From positions 12,740 to 76,739 of the forward strand of contig CAMLLG010000009.1 of NCBI GenBank assembly GCA_946480825.1: 64,000 nt of DNA, in the 5' to 3' direction. The translations under genes were made by a program, and so were the position numbers. The notes under the pieces are model-generated. The model saw only the letters and a program-made list of their open reading frames with translations. It was not told the origin of the DNA and did no database searches. Of the stretch, positions 38,246 through 47,294 are shown one piece after another. The stretch is from an uncultured Lysobacteraceae bacterium. GTDB taxonomy: Bacteria; Pseudomonadota; Gammaproteobacteria; Xanthomonadales; Xanthomonadaceae. Each line of letters opens with the position of its first letter. The first letter of the stretch is position 1.

Positions 38246-38279
38246 AACGCCCAGCCTCGCGGTTGGGCGTTCTCGTTTT
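38246..38279 (+). terminator. Riboswitch-controlled intrinsic terminator before TerC/Alx gene
   Basis: Stem AACGCCCA / TGGGCGTT with additional CC/GG pairs above one mismatch, loop TCGC, followed by TCTCGTTTT. It ends 20 bp before the ATG at 38300, so termination here would block the gene. It is the expected expression platform of the aptamer just upstream. Confidence 0.82.
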
Positions 38280-38299
38280 CCGAACCGGAGTTTTCCCGC

Positions 38300-39268
38300 A
38301 TGACCACCATCGGTAGTCCGTTGTTGTGGGGCGCGTTCGCCGCGCTCGTCGTCGTCGCCCTGCTCGTCGATCTGGTGCTGATGCGCCACGGCGGGCCGCA
38401 CAAGGTGACGTTCAAGGAAGCGTTGTACTGGAGCATCGGCTGGATCGGCCTGGCGCTGGCCTTCAACGCCGGCCTGTGGTGGTACGTCGGCCAGCAGGCC
38501 GGCGAGATCGTCGGCAATCGGGTGGCACTGGAATTCCTCACCGGTTATCTGGTGGAGAAATCGCTCGCGGTCGACAACATCTTCGTGTTCCTGATGCTGT
38601 TCACCTATTTCGCGGTGCCCGAAGAACAGCGCCAGAAGGTGCTGATCATCGGCGTCATCGGCGCGATTGTTTTGCGCGCGATCATGATCTTCGCCGGCGC
38701 CTTCCTGCTCGCGAAATTCCACTGGATCCTCTACGTCTTCGGCGCGTTCCTGCTGCTGACCGGCATCAAGATGCTGCTCGCCGCGGGCAAGGCGCCGGAC
38801 CTGGAGAAGAACCCGGCGCTGAAATGGATGCGCCGCCATCTGCCGCTGACCGCGGACTATCACGGCAAGGCCTTCAGCGTGATGAAGGACGGCAAGCGCT
38901 GGTACACCCCGCTGTTCGTGGTGATCGTGCTGATCGGCGTGACCGACGTGATCTTCGCGGTGGACTCGATCCCGGCGATCTTCGCGATCACCAGCGACCC
39001 GTTCATCGTGCTGACCTCGAACGTGTTCGCGGTGCTGGGCCTGCGCGCGATGTTCTTCCTGCTGGCCGGCATGGCCGACCGCTTCCATCTGCTGCCCTAC
39101 GGGCTGGCGCTGGTGCTGATGTTCATCGGCGTGAAGATGTTGCTGATCGACGTCTACAAGATCCCGATCCTGTGGTCGCTGGGCGTGGTCGCGGTCACCA
39201 TCGCGGCGACGGTGGCGCTGAGTCTGCTGCGGCCGGCGACCCCGCCGGTGTCCGCATCGCGGGACTGA
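38300..39268 (+). CDS. alx: TerC/Alx family manganese exporter
   Basis: The protein has 322 residues from ATG 38300 and about nine membrane segments. Family motifs are ALEFLTGYLVEKSLAVDNIF near residue 75 (with acidic residues for metal binding), VFLMLFTYFAVPEEQRQKVL, GVTDVIFAVDSIPAIFAITS and SNVFAVLGLRAMFFLLAGMA. TerC-type Alx proteins export Mn2+ and are induced by manganese excess through a yybP-ykoY riboswitch; that leader is present here. It appears to be transcribed alone, with a GC hairpin after its stop codon. Confidence 0.93.
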   Translation: MTTIGSPLLWGAFAALVVVALLVDLVLMRHGGPHKVTFKEALYWSIGWIGLALAFNAGLWWYVGQQAGEIVGNRVALEFLTGYLVEKSLAVDNIFVFLMLFTYFAVPEEQRQKVLIIGVIGAIVLRAIMIFAGAFLLAKFHWILYVFGAFLLLTGIKMLLAAGKAPDLEKNPALKWMRRHLPLTADYHGKAFSVMKDGKRWYTPLFVVIVLIGVTDVIFAVDSIPAIFAITSDPFIVLTSNVFAVLGLRAMFFLLAGMADRFHLLPYGLALVLMFIGVKMLLIDVYKIPILWSLGVVAVTIAATVALSLLRPATPPVSASRD

Positions 39269-39288
39269 ACGCTGCGTTGCGCCGGCAC

Positions 39289-39312
39289 GGCCGCCCCGCC
39301 ATCGGGGCGGCC
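39289..39312 (+). terminator. GC-rich hairpin after TerC/Alx gene
   Basis: A perfect 10 bp stem, GGCCGCCCCG / CGGGGCGGCC, with a four-base loop, 21 bp past the stop codon. The following bases (TTGATCGC) hold few T residues, so it may be a weak terminator. Confidence 0.6.
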
Positions 39313-39347
39313 TTGATCGCAGCCGCCCCCGGCACCACAGCTTGACG

Positions 39348-40136
39348 ATGCAACTCCACACGCCCGAAGACCTGCCCGACACTCCCGCGCAGCGCGCCGC
39401 CGACCGGCGGCGCCTGCTGCGGGCACTGAACCTGAGTCTGGCCTTCGTGCTGGTGCTGGCGGCCGCGTTCGCGCTGCAGCAGGGGGAGGACTATCGCCCG
39501 CTGACCGTCACCGCACACAGCGTGTCGGGCCTGTGGGGCCTGCTGACCGCACCGCTGCTGCACGGCTCGGTCGAACACATCGCCGCCAACGCCGCCTCGC
39601 TGCTGTTGCTGGGCACGCTGGCCGGCGGGGTCTACCCGAAGGCCACCCTGCGCGCGCTGCCGCTGCTGTGGTTGGGATCGGGACTGGGCGCCTGGCTGCT
39701 CGGCGATCCCGGCAGCCACCATCTCGGCGCCAGCGGCGTGACCCACGGGCTGATGTTCCTGGTGTTCGTGCTCGGCCTGCTGCGCCGCGACCGCCCGTCG
39801 ATCGCCGCGGCGATGATCGCCTTCTTTCTCTACGGCGGCATGCTGCTGACCGTACTGCCGCAGGAGCCCGGCGTGTCCTGGCAATCGCATCTGGGCGGCG
39901 CGCTGGCCGGTGCGCTGGCGGCGATCCTGTTCCGCCAGTCCGACCCGGTGCCGCCGCGCAAGCGCTACAGCTGGGAGCTGGAAGACGAAGCCGACACGGA
40001 CGCCGAACTGGAGCCGCCCACACCCCGCGACGTGCCGGTGCTGTGGCATCGGCCGGAGGAGGAACGCGGTGTCGTGCTGCCGTTCGAACGACGCGAGCCG
40101 CCCCGTCCGCGCCCCGAAGAACCGGGTCCGGGCTGA
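39348..40136 (+). CDS. Rhomboid family intramembrane serine protease
   Basis: The protein has 262 residues. Six membrane segments are expected. The motif LLHGSVEHIAANAASLLLLG carries the conserved His/Asn of helix 2, HHLGASGVTHGLMFLVFVLG carries the nucleophile (G-A-S-G), and WQSHLGGALAGALAAILF carries the catalytic His. These give an intact Ser/His dyad. A cytoplasmic C-terminal tail of ~55 residues is acidic then Pro/Arg-rich. The substrate is unknown. The start ATG 39348 follows the terminator hairpin of the TerC/Alx gene; TTG 39342 is an alternative. Confidence 0.92.
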   Translation: MQLHTPEDLPDTPAQRAADRRRLLRALNLSLAFVLVLAAAFALQQGEDYRPLTVTAHSVSGLWGLLTAPLLHGSVEHIAANAASLLLLGTLAGGVYPKATLRALPLLWLGSGLGAWLLGDPGSHHLGASGVTHGLMFLVFVLGLLRRDRPSIAAAMIAFFLYGGMLLTVLPQEPGVSWQSHLGGALAGALAAILFRQSDPVPPRKRYSWELEDEADTDAELEPPTPRDVPVLWHRPEEERGVVLPFERREPPRPRPEEPGPG

Positions 40137-40543
40137 CCGTTCGGGCGCCTCACTGCCGCCCATCCGGGGCCATTCCGACGAGCGGTCGACACCGCAGGAC
40201 ATGCTTTTCGGCTCTGCACATCTGTGCATTGCCCGCGTTCCTTTTTCGAATCAAGTCGTTACATCGGAAAGAGGCGTCCGCCTGCCCGGGACGGGGATTT
40301 CAACGCCGCCATCGCCAAGCTTTGCAAAATGCAGCACGACTCCGCTAACCTGAACAGGGAGCTTCTGCTGCGGAATCGCGCGACCACGGTCACGCGGCTT
40401 CGTGGTCGTCGAAAAGCAGGGGCACTGAAGCAATGATCGCCCGGCCAGGCCGGGGCGTGCGGCATCACCACGAACCGTCGCCAACGGCGGCGCCTCCCCC
40501 ATGCGAATTGACGACGTGCGGTTTTGACTACTGGAGTGAAGTC
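40137..40543. promoter_or_regulatory. Intergenic region upstream of the TrbM-like gene
   Basis: A 407 bp gap without a convincing gene. Small frames on both strands are shadow sequence. An AT-richer stretch near 40238-40265 (TTCCTTTTTCGAATCAAGTC) is the likeliest promoter area, followed by a long leader to the ATG at 40544. I see no clear hairpin or riboswitch. Confidence 0.4.
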
Positions 40544-41365
40544 ATGAAGAAAAAAGCGATTTCGGTTGCGCTGACGGCGCTGTTGCTGGCCTCCGCGGCC
40601 ACGGTCGGCGCCCAGGACAGCGGGAATACCGGTGCGTACGACCCGAATGCGGCCTCGCAGCTGCCCGAGGGCTACGACTCGTCCGCCCCGGACGCCCGTT
40701 ACGACGGCAACGCGGCCAACCAGCTGCCGGAAGGCGTCGACCCCAACGGCGGCAACCAGAGCACCACCCTCTCGGACGAGATGCAGGGCATGGTCGACGA
40801 GATCATGGGCCAGCAGCAGGGCCAGATGCTCAGCGGCGATGAAGGCTCGGCCTGCGAAGCGATCCTGTGCCTCTCGACCGGCGGCCCGCCCGGCGAATGC
40901 GCCGCGTCGCTGCGGAAGTACTTCAGCATCAACCTCAGCAAGCCGTGGAAGACGATCCAGGCGCGCATCAACTTCCTGAAGTTGTGCCCGACCTCCGACG
41001 ACACCCCGCAGATGGGCACGCTGGTCGAAGCCATCGGTCACGGCGCCGGTCGCTGCGACGCGGCCTCGCTGAACCAGAGCCTGCGCACCTGGACCGGCAT
41101 CGACGGCGAATACGAGATCAGCAACCAGATGCCCTCGTACTGCGCCGCGTACTTCGACCACGAGTACACCGACGTCGAAAGCACCCAGCCGCGCTATGTC
41201 GACAAGTATGTCGTCCGGACCTATCAGGATTCGGAAGGCAACACGGTTTATGAATACGACGGCGGCTACTGGGTCGACGGCGGTTCGGCCACGGCCACGG
41301 TCGCCAACGACGGCAACGGCGCCGTTCCGGCGTCGCGCGATCCGGCGGCGGTCGGTCGCTTCTGA
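40544..41365 (+). CDS. TrbM-like secreted protein
   Basis: The protein has 273 residues from ATG 40544, which starts a signal peptide (AISVALTALLLASAATVGAQ); the longer frame from 40433 is not needed. The first ~70 mature residues hold an imperfect repeat (PNAASQLPEGYD / GNAANQLPEGVD). The TrbM domain follows: ACEAILCLSTGGPPGECAAS, LRKYFSINLSKPWKTIQARI, NFLKLCP, with conserved cysteines. TrbM is known from conjugative plasmids as a mating-pair component, but no other trb/virB gene lies here. A strong terminator follows. A role in the envelope or the chromosomal T4SS is possible but unproven. Confidence 0.82.
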   Translation: MKKKAISVALTALLLASAATVGAQDSGNTGAYDPNAASQLPEGYDSSAPDARYDGNAANQLPEGVDPNGGNQSTTLSDEMQGMVDEIMGQQQGQMLSGDEGSACEAILCLSTGGPPGECAASLRKYFSINLSKPWKTIQARINFLKLCPTSDDTPQMGTLVEAIGHGAGRCDAASLNQSLRTWTGIDGEYEISNQMPSYCAAYFDHEYTDVESTQPRYVDKYVVRTYQDSEGNTVYEYDGGYWVDGGSATATVANDGNGAVPASRDPAAVGRF

Positions 41366-41387
41366 TCGGGGCGAACCGGCATCACCG

Positions 41388-41416
41388 AAAAGGCGGGGGC
41401 GACCCCGCCTTTTTCA
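41388..41416 (+). terminator. Intrinsic terminator of the TrbM-like gene
   Basis: Stem AAAAGGCGGGG / CCCCGCCTTTTT with a GCGA loop and a run of T, 23 bp past the stop codon. It is a textbook factor-independent terminator. Confidence 0.92.
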
Positions 41417-41600
41417 TGTCCGCATTTTTTTCGCCTCGCCGACACCGGCGGCCGCAAGCGTCAACACACGGTCTCGCACGCCTTCAAGCCCGCGCGCTGC
41501 AACACCCTGTCTGAAACGTCAGATTGTCTCCCTCCGCATCCTCATCTAAGGTGGCCGGCCCGCTTGGGGGTCATTTCGAATACATCAGGGGATTTTCCGT

Positions 41601-42143
41601 ATGAAGCAGCGTTTTCTGCTCGCCGCCGGTCTGGCGGTGGCCATGTTCACCGCGCCGGCGTTCGCCGCCGACGGCAGCGCCGGTTACTACCGCATCGAAG
41701 CGGGCAACAGCAATCTGGAGATCGACGGCTCCGACGGCGACGAGTTCGGCTACAGCGTGCGCGGCGGCTATTTCTTCAATGCCTATGTCGGCATCGAGGG
41801 GTTCTACACCGATCTGGGCCGCGATTCCGACGATTTCGCCTCGGTGGAGGCGCACGCCTTCGGCGTCGGCGCCGTGGTCAAGAAGAACTTCGGTAGCGAA
41901 GCGCACAAGGGTTTCTTCGTCGGCGGCCGCGCCGGCATCAGCCGCATCGACCTGAACGTCGACATCGACGGCTTCGGCATCGTCGACGACGGCGACAACC
42001 AGCCGTACTACGGCATCGGCGCCGGCTACGACTTCAACGAGAAGATGGGCGTGAGCGTCAACATCGACCGTTTCAAGTCGGATCTGTTCGATACCGACTT
42101 CCAGTTCACCACCACCACCGCCGCGTTCGAATACCGCTTCTGA
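41601..42143 (+). CDS. Small outer-membrane beta-barrel protein
   Basis: The protein has 180 residues, with a signal peptide cut after ATAPAFAA-type residues (VAMFTAPAFAADGSAGYYRI). The mature part has about eight amphipathic strands (FGYSVRGGYFFNAYVGIEGF, HAFGVGAVVKKNFGSEAHKG, YYGIGAGYDFNEKMGVSVNI) and ends with aromatic Phe (TTTTAAFEYRF), the BAM recognition type. This is the 8-stranded OmpA-N/OmpW-like porin-family fold. It is a single gene with hairpins on both sides. Function beyond outer-membrane location is not evident. Confidence 0.88.
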   Translation: MKQRFLLAAGLAVAMFTAPAFAADGSAGYYRIEAGNSNLEIDGSDGDEFGYSVRGGYFFNAYVGIEGFYTDLGRDSDDFASVEAHAFGVGAVVKKNFGSEAHKGFFVGGRAGISRIDLNVDIDGFGIVDDGDNQPYYGIGAGYDFNEKMGVSVNIDRFKSDLFDTDFQFTTTTAAFEYRF

Positions 42144-42165
42144 TTCGAGAGCGGTCGCACTGCGT

Positions 42166-42197
42166 GAAGGCCGCCTCCGGGCGGCCTTCGTCGTTTC
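42166..42197. terminator. Bidirectional hairpin between OMP and DUF2238 genes
   Basis: Perfect stem GAAGGCCGCC / GGCGGCCTTC with a four-base loop, followed on the plus strand by GTCGTTTCC. It lies between two convergent genes and can serve both. Confidence 0.7.
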
Positions 42198-42227
42198 CGG
42201 CCTCGATCGCGTCGGTCCGCGCCGGAT

Positions 42228-42875
42228 CTACGTGCGCAGACCCAACTGCCGGTCGTGCAGACGCGACCACAGCAGCAACGACAGCGACGCGCCGAACAGG
42301 CAGAGGAACATGTCCCACTGCGTATCCCACTGGTCGCCCTGAGTGGCGAGGAAGGCATCGGCATCCGCGCCGTAGATCAGCGCCGCCCACCATTCGATCA
42401 GTTCGAAGAAGGCGCTGAAGCTGAGGCAGGCCGCCAACACCAGGTAGATCAACCAGCCACTGCGACGCAGCGGCGTGCAGCGCAGCAGCAGTTCGCGGGC
42501 CAGGATCGCCGGCACGAAGCCCTGCATCAGATGGCCGACACGATCCCACGGGTTGCGCGTCACCTCCAGCCCGAGGGCCGCGAAGGTATCGCGAAGCCGA
42601 AACCCCAGCGGCGTTTCCGCATAGGTGTAGGCGCCGCCGTGGATCAGCACCAGCGCGTGCGCCACCAGCAGCCAGCACAGCAACCGGGTCAGCGGGAAGC
42701 GGCGCCAGTTCAGCGCGATGATCGGCATCGCCACGATCACCCAGATCACTTCCAGCAACCAGGTCAGGCGATCCTTCGGCGCGATGCCGGACACCGCCAG
42801 CGCGACCAGCACGATGGCCAGCAGCAGCTTGCGTTCGATCGGCACCGGCGGCGCGGCGATGGCATGCGTCGACAT
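42228..42875 (-). CDS. DUF2238 (YjdF-like) membrane protein
   Basis: The protein has 215 residues with about six membrane segments. The family signature is well kept: HGGAYTYAETPLGFRLRD, RNPWDRVGHLMQGFVPAILA with E in RELLLRCTP, then AFFELIEWWAALIYGADADA and FLATQGDQWDTQWDMFLCLF. The conserved His, Asp, Glu and Trp residues facing the membrane suggest a metal or lipid site. Function of the family is unknown. It is convergent with the small OMP gene and divergent from the next membrane-protein gene, with 104 bp between starts. Confidence 0.9.
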   Translation of the reverse strand: MSTHAIAAPPVPIERKLLLAIVLVALAVSGIAPKDRLTWLLEVIWVIVAMPIIALNWRRFPLTRLLCWLLVAHALVLIHGGAYTYAETPLGFRLRDTFAALGLEVTRNPWDRVGHLMQGFVPAILARELLLRCTPLRRSGWLIYLVLAACLSFSAFFELIEWWAALIYGADADAFLATQGDQWDTQWDMFLCLFGASLSLLLWSRLHDRQLGLRT

Positions 42876-42979
42876 TCGCGGTTCTCCCGCAAGAGGATGG
42901 CCGCGATCTTACCCCGCGGCGCGGGCGTGGCGTCCGGCGAGCCGCTGCGGCATGCTGGCGGCTTCCGAGGGGACGACGC

Positions 42980-43606
42980 ATGCACGAACACGACGATCAC
43001 GGCCGAACGCAAGCGGTCGACAACAATCCCTACGCGCCGCCGAGCGCGCGCATCGCCGACCACGGCGTTGCGGCATCGCCTGCCGAGTTCTACGTCGTCG
43101 CACCGGCCAAGGCCGCGATCCTGATGGTCGCCACGTTCGGGTTCTATGCGCTGTACTGGTTCTGGCGCCACTGGACACTGCACAAGATCGCCAGGAAGCT
43201 CGACATCTGGCCGGTCCCGCGCGCGATCTTCTCGATCTTCTTCGCGCACAGCCTCTTCAAAGAGTTCGACCATCGCATCGTCCGCTCGGGCCAGCGTCAC
43301 CGCTGGTCGCCGGGCGGCTGGGCGACGCTGTACGTGGTCGCCGCGATCGGCGGACGGATTCTCGACCGCCTGCCGGAAACGGCGATCTCGCTCAACGCGA
43401 GTGTCGCGCTGCTGATCGCGATGCTGTTCGCGCTCGCGCTTTCTCTCTACCACGCGCAGCGGGCCGCGAACATCGCCTGCAGCGACCCCGATGCCGTCGC
43501 CAACCGCCGCATGACCCTCGCGAATTACGTCTGGCTGGGCCTCGGCGGCCTGTGGTGGGCGCTGGTCGCTTTGGGCACGATGCTGCCCGAGGAACCGATG
43601 CAATGA
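42980..43606 (+). CDS. Membrane protein with NPYAPP N-terminus, unknown function
   Basis: The protein has 208 residues. The soluble N-terminus carries NNPYAPPSARIADHG, a motif seen in many Xanthomonadaceae membrane proteins. Four membrane segments follow (AAILMVATFGFYALYWFWRH, WATLYVVAAIGGRIL, ASVALLIAMLFALALSLYHA, YVWLGLGGLWWALVALGTML). FGFYALYWFWRHW resembles the DUF4234 opening segment, but the rest is not a clear match. Its stop overlaps the start of the M28 peptidase gene (ATGA), so the two are co-translated. Confidence 0.78.
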   Translation: MHEHDDHGRTQAVDNNPYAPPSARIADHGVAASPAEFYVVAPAKAAILMVATFGFYALYWFWRHWTLHKIARKLDIWPVPRAIFSIFFAHSLFKEFDHRIVRSGQRHRWSPGGWATLYVVAAIGGRILDRLPETAISLNASVALLIAMLFALALSLYHAQRAANIACSDPDAVANRRMTLANYVWLGLGGLWWALVALGTMLPEEPMQ

Positions 43607-45324
43607 CCCGATCCCGCGCCATGACACGGCCCTTTCCGCTGACTCTTCTCGCAACGCTGTTCCTCGCCGCCTGCCAGCGCGACGCATCCACGCCCGAGGC
43701 GCCGACCATCGCCGCACCGGCGACGCCGCCAGCCACGAGCGCGCCGGCGAACGCCGACGAACAGCGCATCGCCGACGATGTGCGCACGCTCGCCGACGAC
43801 CGCTTCGAAGGTCGCGAAGCCGGCACCCGCGGCTACGATCTCGCCGCGGAGTACGTGGCGAAGCGTTATGCCGCCATCGGCCTGCAGCCCGCGGGCGACG
43901 ACGGCACCTGGTTCCAGGCGGTGCCGCTGCTGAAGGCCACGCGCGAAGCCGACGGCGCGGCGCTGGTGGTCAAGCGCAACGGCCGCGAGATCGCACTGCG
44001 CTTCCGCGAACAGTTTCTGCCCACGCTGAATTTCAATGCGGCCGAGCATGCGCTGGAAGCGCCCGCGGTCTTCGTCGGCCTGGGCGTGCACGCGCCCGAA
44101 CTCGGCCACGACGACTTCGCCGGGCTCGACCTCCGGGGCAGGATCGCCGTGGTGTTCGGCGGCGCGCCCGCGCGCTTCGACAACGATCGCCGCGCGTTCC
44201 ACAGCGCCACCCGAGAGAAACTGCGCGCGCTGGCCGAACGCGGCGCGGTGGGCGCGGTGTTCGTCAACACGCCGAAGGACGAGGCCGACTCGCCGTGGTC
44301 GCGCGGCGCCGACAACTGGCAGCGCGCAGGCATGCGCCTGCGCGGCCCCGACGGCAAGGGCATCGGGACATTCCCCGAACTGCGCGGCATCGCCACCGTC
44401 AGCGCGGCCGCGGCCGACCTGATCTTCGCCGACGGCCCGCGCACGGCAGCACAACTGTTCCAGGCCGCCGACACCGGCACGCTCAAGGGCTTCGCGCTGC
44501 CGGGCACGCTCGCGCTGGCCGCGCGCACGAAGATCGAACCGGTGGCCTCGCGCAACGTGGCCGCGACGCTGCCCGGCAGCGACCCCGCGCTCGCCGCCGA
44601 ACACATCGTCTACACCGCGCACCTGGACCACATCGGCATCGGCGCGCCGGTGAAGGACGAAAACGGCGTCGACGACCGCATCTACAACGGCGCGCTCGAC
44701 AACGCGCTCGGCGTCGCGATCATGCTCGAAGCCGCGCGCGCGCTGAAAGCCGACAAGATCGCGCCGAAACGTTCGCTGCTGTTCGTCGCGCTGACCGCGG
44801 AAGAAAAAGGCCTGCTCGGCGCGGAGTGGTTCGCCTCGCATCCGACGGTGGCCGCCGGTTCGCTGGTCGCCAACATCAACCTGGACATGCCGGTGCTGCT
44901 GGCGCCGAGCAAGGACGTGGTGCCGATCGGCGTGGAGCATTCGACGCTGAAATCGGCGCTGGACACTGCAGCGAAGGACATCGGGGTGGCGCTGTCGCCG
45001 GATCCGTTCCCGGAAGACGTGGTGTTCGTGCGCAGCGACCAGTACGCCTTCATCCGCGCCGGCATTCCCGCGGTCTATCTCACCGGCGGCATGCTCTCCG
45101 CCGACGGCGAGCGCGATCCGAAACTGGCGCTGCGCAAATTCCTGCGCGAGCACTACCACCAGCCCAGCGACGAAGCCACGCTGCCGATCGCCTGGGGCGA
45201 CGCGGTGCGCTTGGCGAAGCTCAACGCGCGGATCGGCCGGCTGGTCGGCGACGCCGCGGAACGCCCGCGCTGGAACCCGGGCGATTTCTTCGGCGACCGG
45301 TTCGCGCCGGCGAAGGCGAAATAA
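43603..45324 (+). CDS. M28 family metallopeptidase, lipoprotein
   Basis: The protein has 573 residues from ATG 43603. The N-terminus LTLLATLFLAACQRDASTPE contains a lipobox, so it should be a periplasm-facing lipoprotein. A PA-type insert occupies the middle (residues ~150-290). The zinc ligands and catalytic residues of the M28 core are present: HIVYTAHLDHIGIG (His), YNGALDNALGVAIMLEAARA (Asp), VALTAEEKGLLGAEWFASHP (Glu-Glu), NINLDMPVLL (Asp) and LREHYHQPSDE (His). It is probably an aminopeptidase. It is translationally coupled to the membrane-protein gene upstream and convergent with the Kef-type antiporter gene. Confidence 0.92.
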   Translation: MTRSRAMTRPFPLTLLATLFLAACQRDASTPEAPTIAAPATPPATSAPANADEQRIADDVRTLADDRFEGREAGTRGYDLAAEYVAKRYAAIGLQPAGDDGTWFQAVPLLKATREADGAALVVKRNGREIALRFREQFLPTLNFNAAEHALEAPAVFVGLGVHAPELGHDDFAGLDLRGRIAVVFGGAPARFDNDRRAFHSATREKLRALAERGAVGAVFVNTPKDEADSPWSRGADNWQRAGMRLRGPDGKGIGTFPELRGIATVSAAAADLIFADGPRTAAQLFQAADTGTLKGFALPGTLALAARTKIEPVASRNVAATLPGSDPALAAEHIVYTAHLDHIGIGAPVKDENGVDDRIYNGALDNALGVAIMLEAARALKADKIAPKRSLLFVALTAEEKGLLGAEWFASHPTVAAGSLVANINLDMPVLLAPSKDVVPIGVEHSTLKSALDTAAKDIGVALSPDPFPEDVVFVRSDQYAFIRAGIPAVYLTGGMLSADGERDPKLALRKFLREHYHQPSDEATLPIAWGDAVRLAKLNARIGRLVGDAAERPRWNPGDFFGDRFAPAKAK

Positions 45325-45348
45325 GTTCGGCGACGCCGCGCGGCGCGC

Positions 45349-47172
45349 TCAGCGCCGCGCGGGGGGCGGCGGGTCGTCGTCGAACACCACGTCGGGCACC
45401 GCATCGGGCTCGACGTCGGCTTCGAACAGCTGCTCCAGCTCGCTGCGCGCCTGTTTCGCGCTTTCCAGCAGCGCCGCCTCGTCGTCGTAGATCAGATGCT
45501 GGCTGGCCAGCAGCGCTTCGTCGTGGTCGCGGAACCGCTGCACGCGCTGCGCCGCCTGTTCCGGCGAAATGCCGAGCGCGATCAGCACGTCGCGACCCAT
45601 CTCCAGGCCCGACGCGAACGTCTCGCGGGTCACGCCCGCGCCGAGGTCCATCAATTGCCAGGCGTGTCTTCGGTCGTGCGCGCGGGCGAACACCTTCAGC
45701 TCCGGATACAGCCTGCGGACCACGCGGGTCGTGCGCAGACTGGCCTCGGGATTGTCGATCGCGTTGATGAAGATCTTCGCGTGGCCCGCGCCCGCAGCGC
45801 GCAGCAGGTCCGGCCGCGCCGGATCGCCGTAGTAGACGACGTTGCCGAACCGGCGCACGAAATCGACCTGCACAGCATCGGTCTCCAGCGCCACGAACGG
45901 AATCTTCTGCGCCACCAGCATGCGCGCGACGATCTGGCCGAATCGGCCGAAGCCGGCGAGGATCACCTTCGCCTGATGATCGGGAATAGCGTCGAAGGCG
46001 CGCGACGGCGCGGCATCCGGATACGCGCGCAGCAGGCGCGCGACCGCGATCATCGACAGCGGCGTGAGCGCCATCGACAGACCGACGATCGCCACCAGTC
46101 GGTTCTGCAGCGCGGCATCGATCAGGCTCGCCTTCACCGCTTCGGACAGCACCACGAACGCGAACTCGCCGCCCAGCGCCAGCACCACACCCAGTTGCAG
46201 CGCTTCGCGCCAGTCCAGCCGCCCCGGACGCAGGCCGATGCCGAACAGCAGCAGCGATTTCATCGCCAGCAGCGCGAGGCTGCCGAGCACGATGCACCAC
46301 GGCTCGGCCGCGATCAGCGCCAGATCGATGCTCATGCCCACGGCCATGAAGAACAGGCCGAGCAGCAGACCCTTGAACGGTTCGATCTGCGATTCGATCT
46401 CGTGGCGGAATTCCGAGTCCGCCAGCAGCACGCCGGCGAGGAAGGCGCCGAGGCCCATGCTCAGGCCGGCCAGATGCATCGCCCAGGCCGCGCTCAGCAC
46501 CGCCAGCAACGCGCTCGCGGTCAACATTTCCGGCACGCCGATCCGCGCGGCCAGCCGGAACAACTGGCGCAACAGCACTCGCCCGCCGATCACCACCGCC
46601 ACGATCGCGGCGACCGCTTTCAGCACGTCCTGCCAAACCGGATCGGGACTGGCCGCGGCCACGCCCAGCAGCGGGATCGCGGCGATCAACGGAATCGCCG
46701 CCAGGTCCTGGAACAGCAGGATCGCGAAGGCCAACCGTCCATGCGGGCTGTTCATCGCCTTGCGTTCGGACAACAGCTGCAGGCTGACTGCGGTCGAGGA
46801 CAGCGCCAGCGCCAAGCCCACCACCAACGCGGCCTTCCAGCCCAGATCCAGCGCCAGACCCACGCCCGCCAGCGCCAGCCCCGACAGCAAGACCTGCAGA
46901 CCGCCGACCCCGAACACCGGTTTGCGCATCACCCACAGCCGCGCCGGCGACAGTTCCAGGCCGATCACGAACAGCATCATCACGACCCCGATCTCGCTCG
47001 CCGCCAGCACCGGCTCGGCATCGCGGATCACCTTCACTCCGAACGGCCCCAGGGCCACGCCCGCGGCCAGATAGCCCAGCACCGCGCCCAGGCCGAATCG
47101 CTTGAACAGCGGCACCGCGACCACCGCCGCGAGCAGGAACACCAACGCCAGTTGCAGACCATCCCCGTGCAT
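45349..47172 (-). CDS. Kef-type potassium/proton antiporter with TrkA-N domain
   Basis: The protein has 607 residues from ATG 47172; the longer frame starts in the intergenic region. The CPA2 membrane domain has about 12 segments (FLLAAVVAVPLFKRFGLGAV, ASEIGVVMMLFVIGLELSPA, LALSSTAVSLQLLSERKAMN, AILLFQDLAAIPLIAAIPLL with the essential Q-D). The cytosolic TrkA-N/RCK domain starts at KVILAGFGRFGQIVARMLVA with the NAD-binding GFGRFG. This is the KefB/KefC architecture, used for K+ efflux under electrophile stress; no KefF/KefG ancillary gene lies next to it. An acidic, Pro-rich tail ends the protein. Confidence 0.92.
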   Translation of the reverse strand: MHGDGLQLALVFLLAAVVAVPLFKRFGLGAVLGYLAAGVALGPFGVKVIRDAEPVLAASEIGVVMMLFVIGLELSPARLWVMRKPVFGVGGLQVLLSGLALAGVGLALDLGWKAALVVGLALALSSTAVSLQLLSERKAMNSPHGRLAFAILLFQDLAAIPLIAAIPLLGVAAASPDPVWQDVLKAVAAIVAVVIGGRVLLRQLFRLAARIGVPEMLTASALLAVLSAAWAMHLAGLSMGLGAFLAGVLLADSEFRHEIESQIEPFKGLLLGLFFMAVGMSIDLALIAAEPWCIVLGSLALLAMKSLLLFGIGLRPGRLDWREALQLGVVLALGGEFAFVVLSEAVKASLIDAALQNRLVAIVGLSMALTPLSMIAVARLLRAYPDAAPSRAFDAIPDHQAKVILAGFGRFGQIVARMLVAQKIPFVALETDAVQVDFVRRFGNVVYYGDPARPDLLRAAGAGHAKIFINAIDNPEASLRTTRVVRRLYPELKVFARAHDRRHAWQLMDLGAGVTRETFASGLEMGRDVLIALGISPEQAAQRVQRFRDHDEALLASQHLIYDDEAALLESAKQARSELEQLFEADVEPDAVPDVVFDDDPPPPARR

Positions 47173-47294
47173 GCGCACCTCCGCCCGCGACCATACCGGG
47201 CACGCCCCGGGGTCGCAATCGCGATCCGCGGGCCCGATCCTCCCGCCGCGCAAATCCCGCTATGCTTTTCGGGACTCTCAAGAGCGACACCGCC

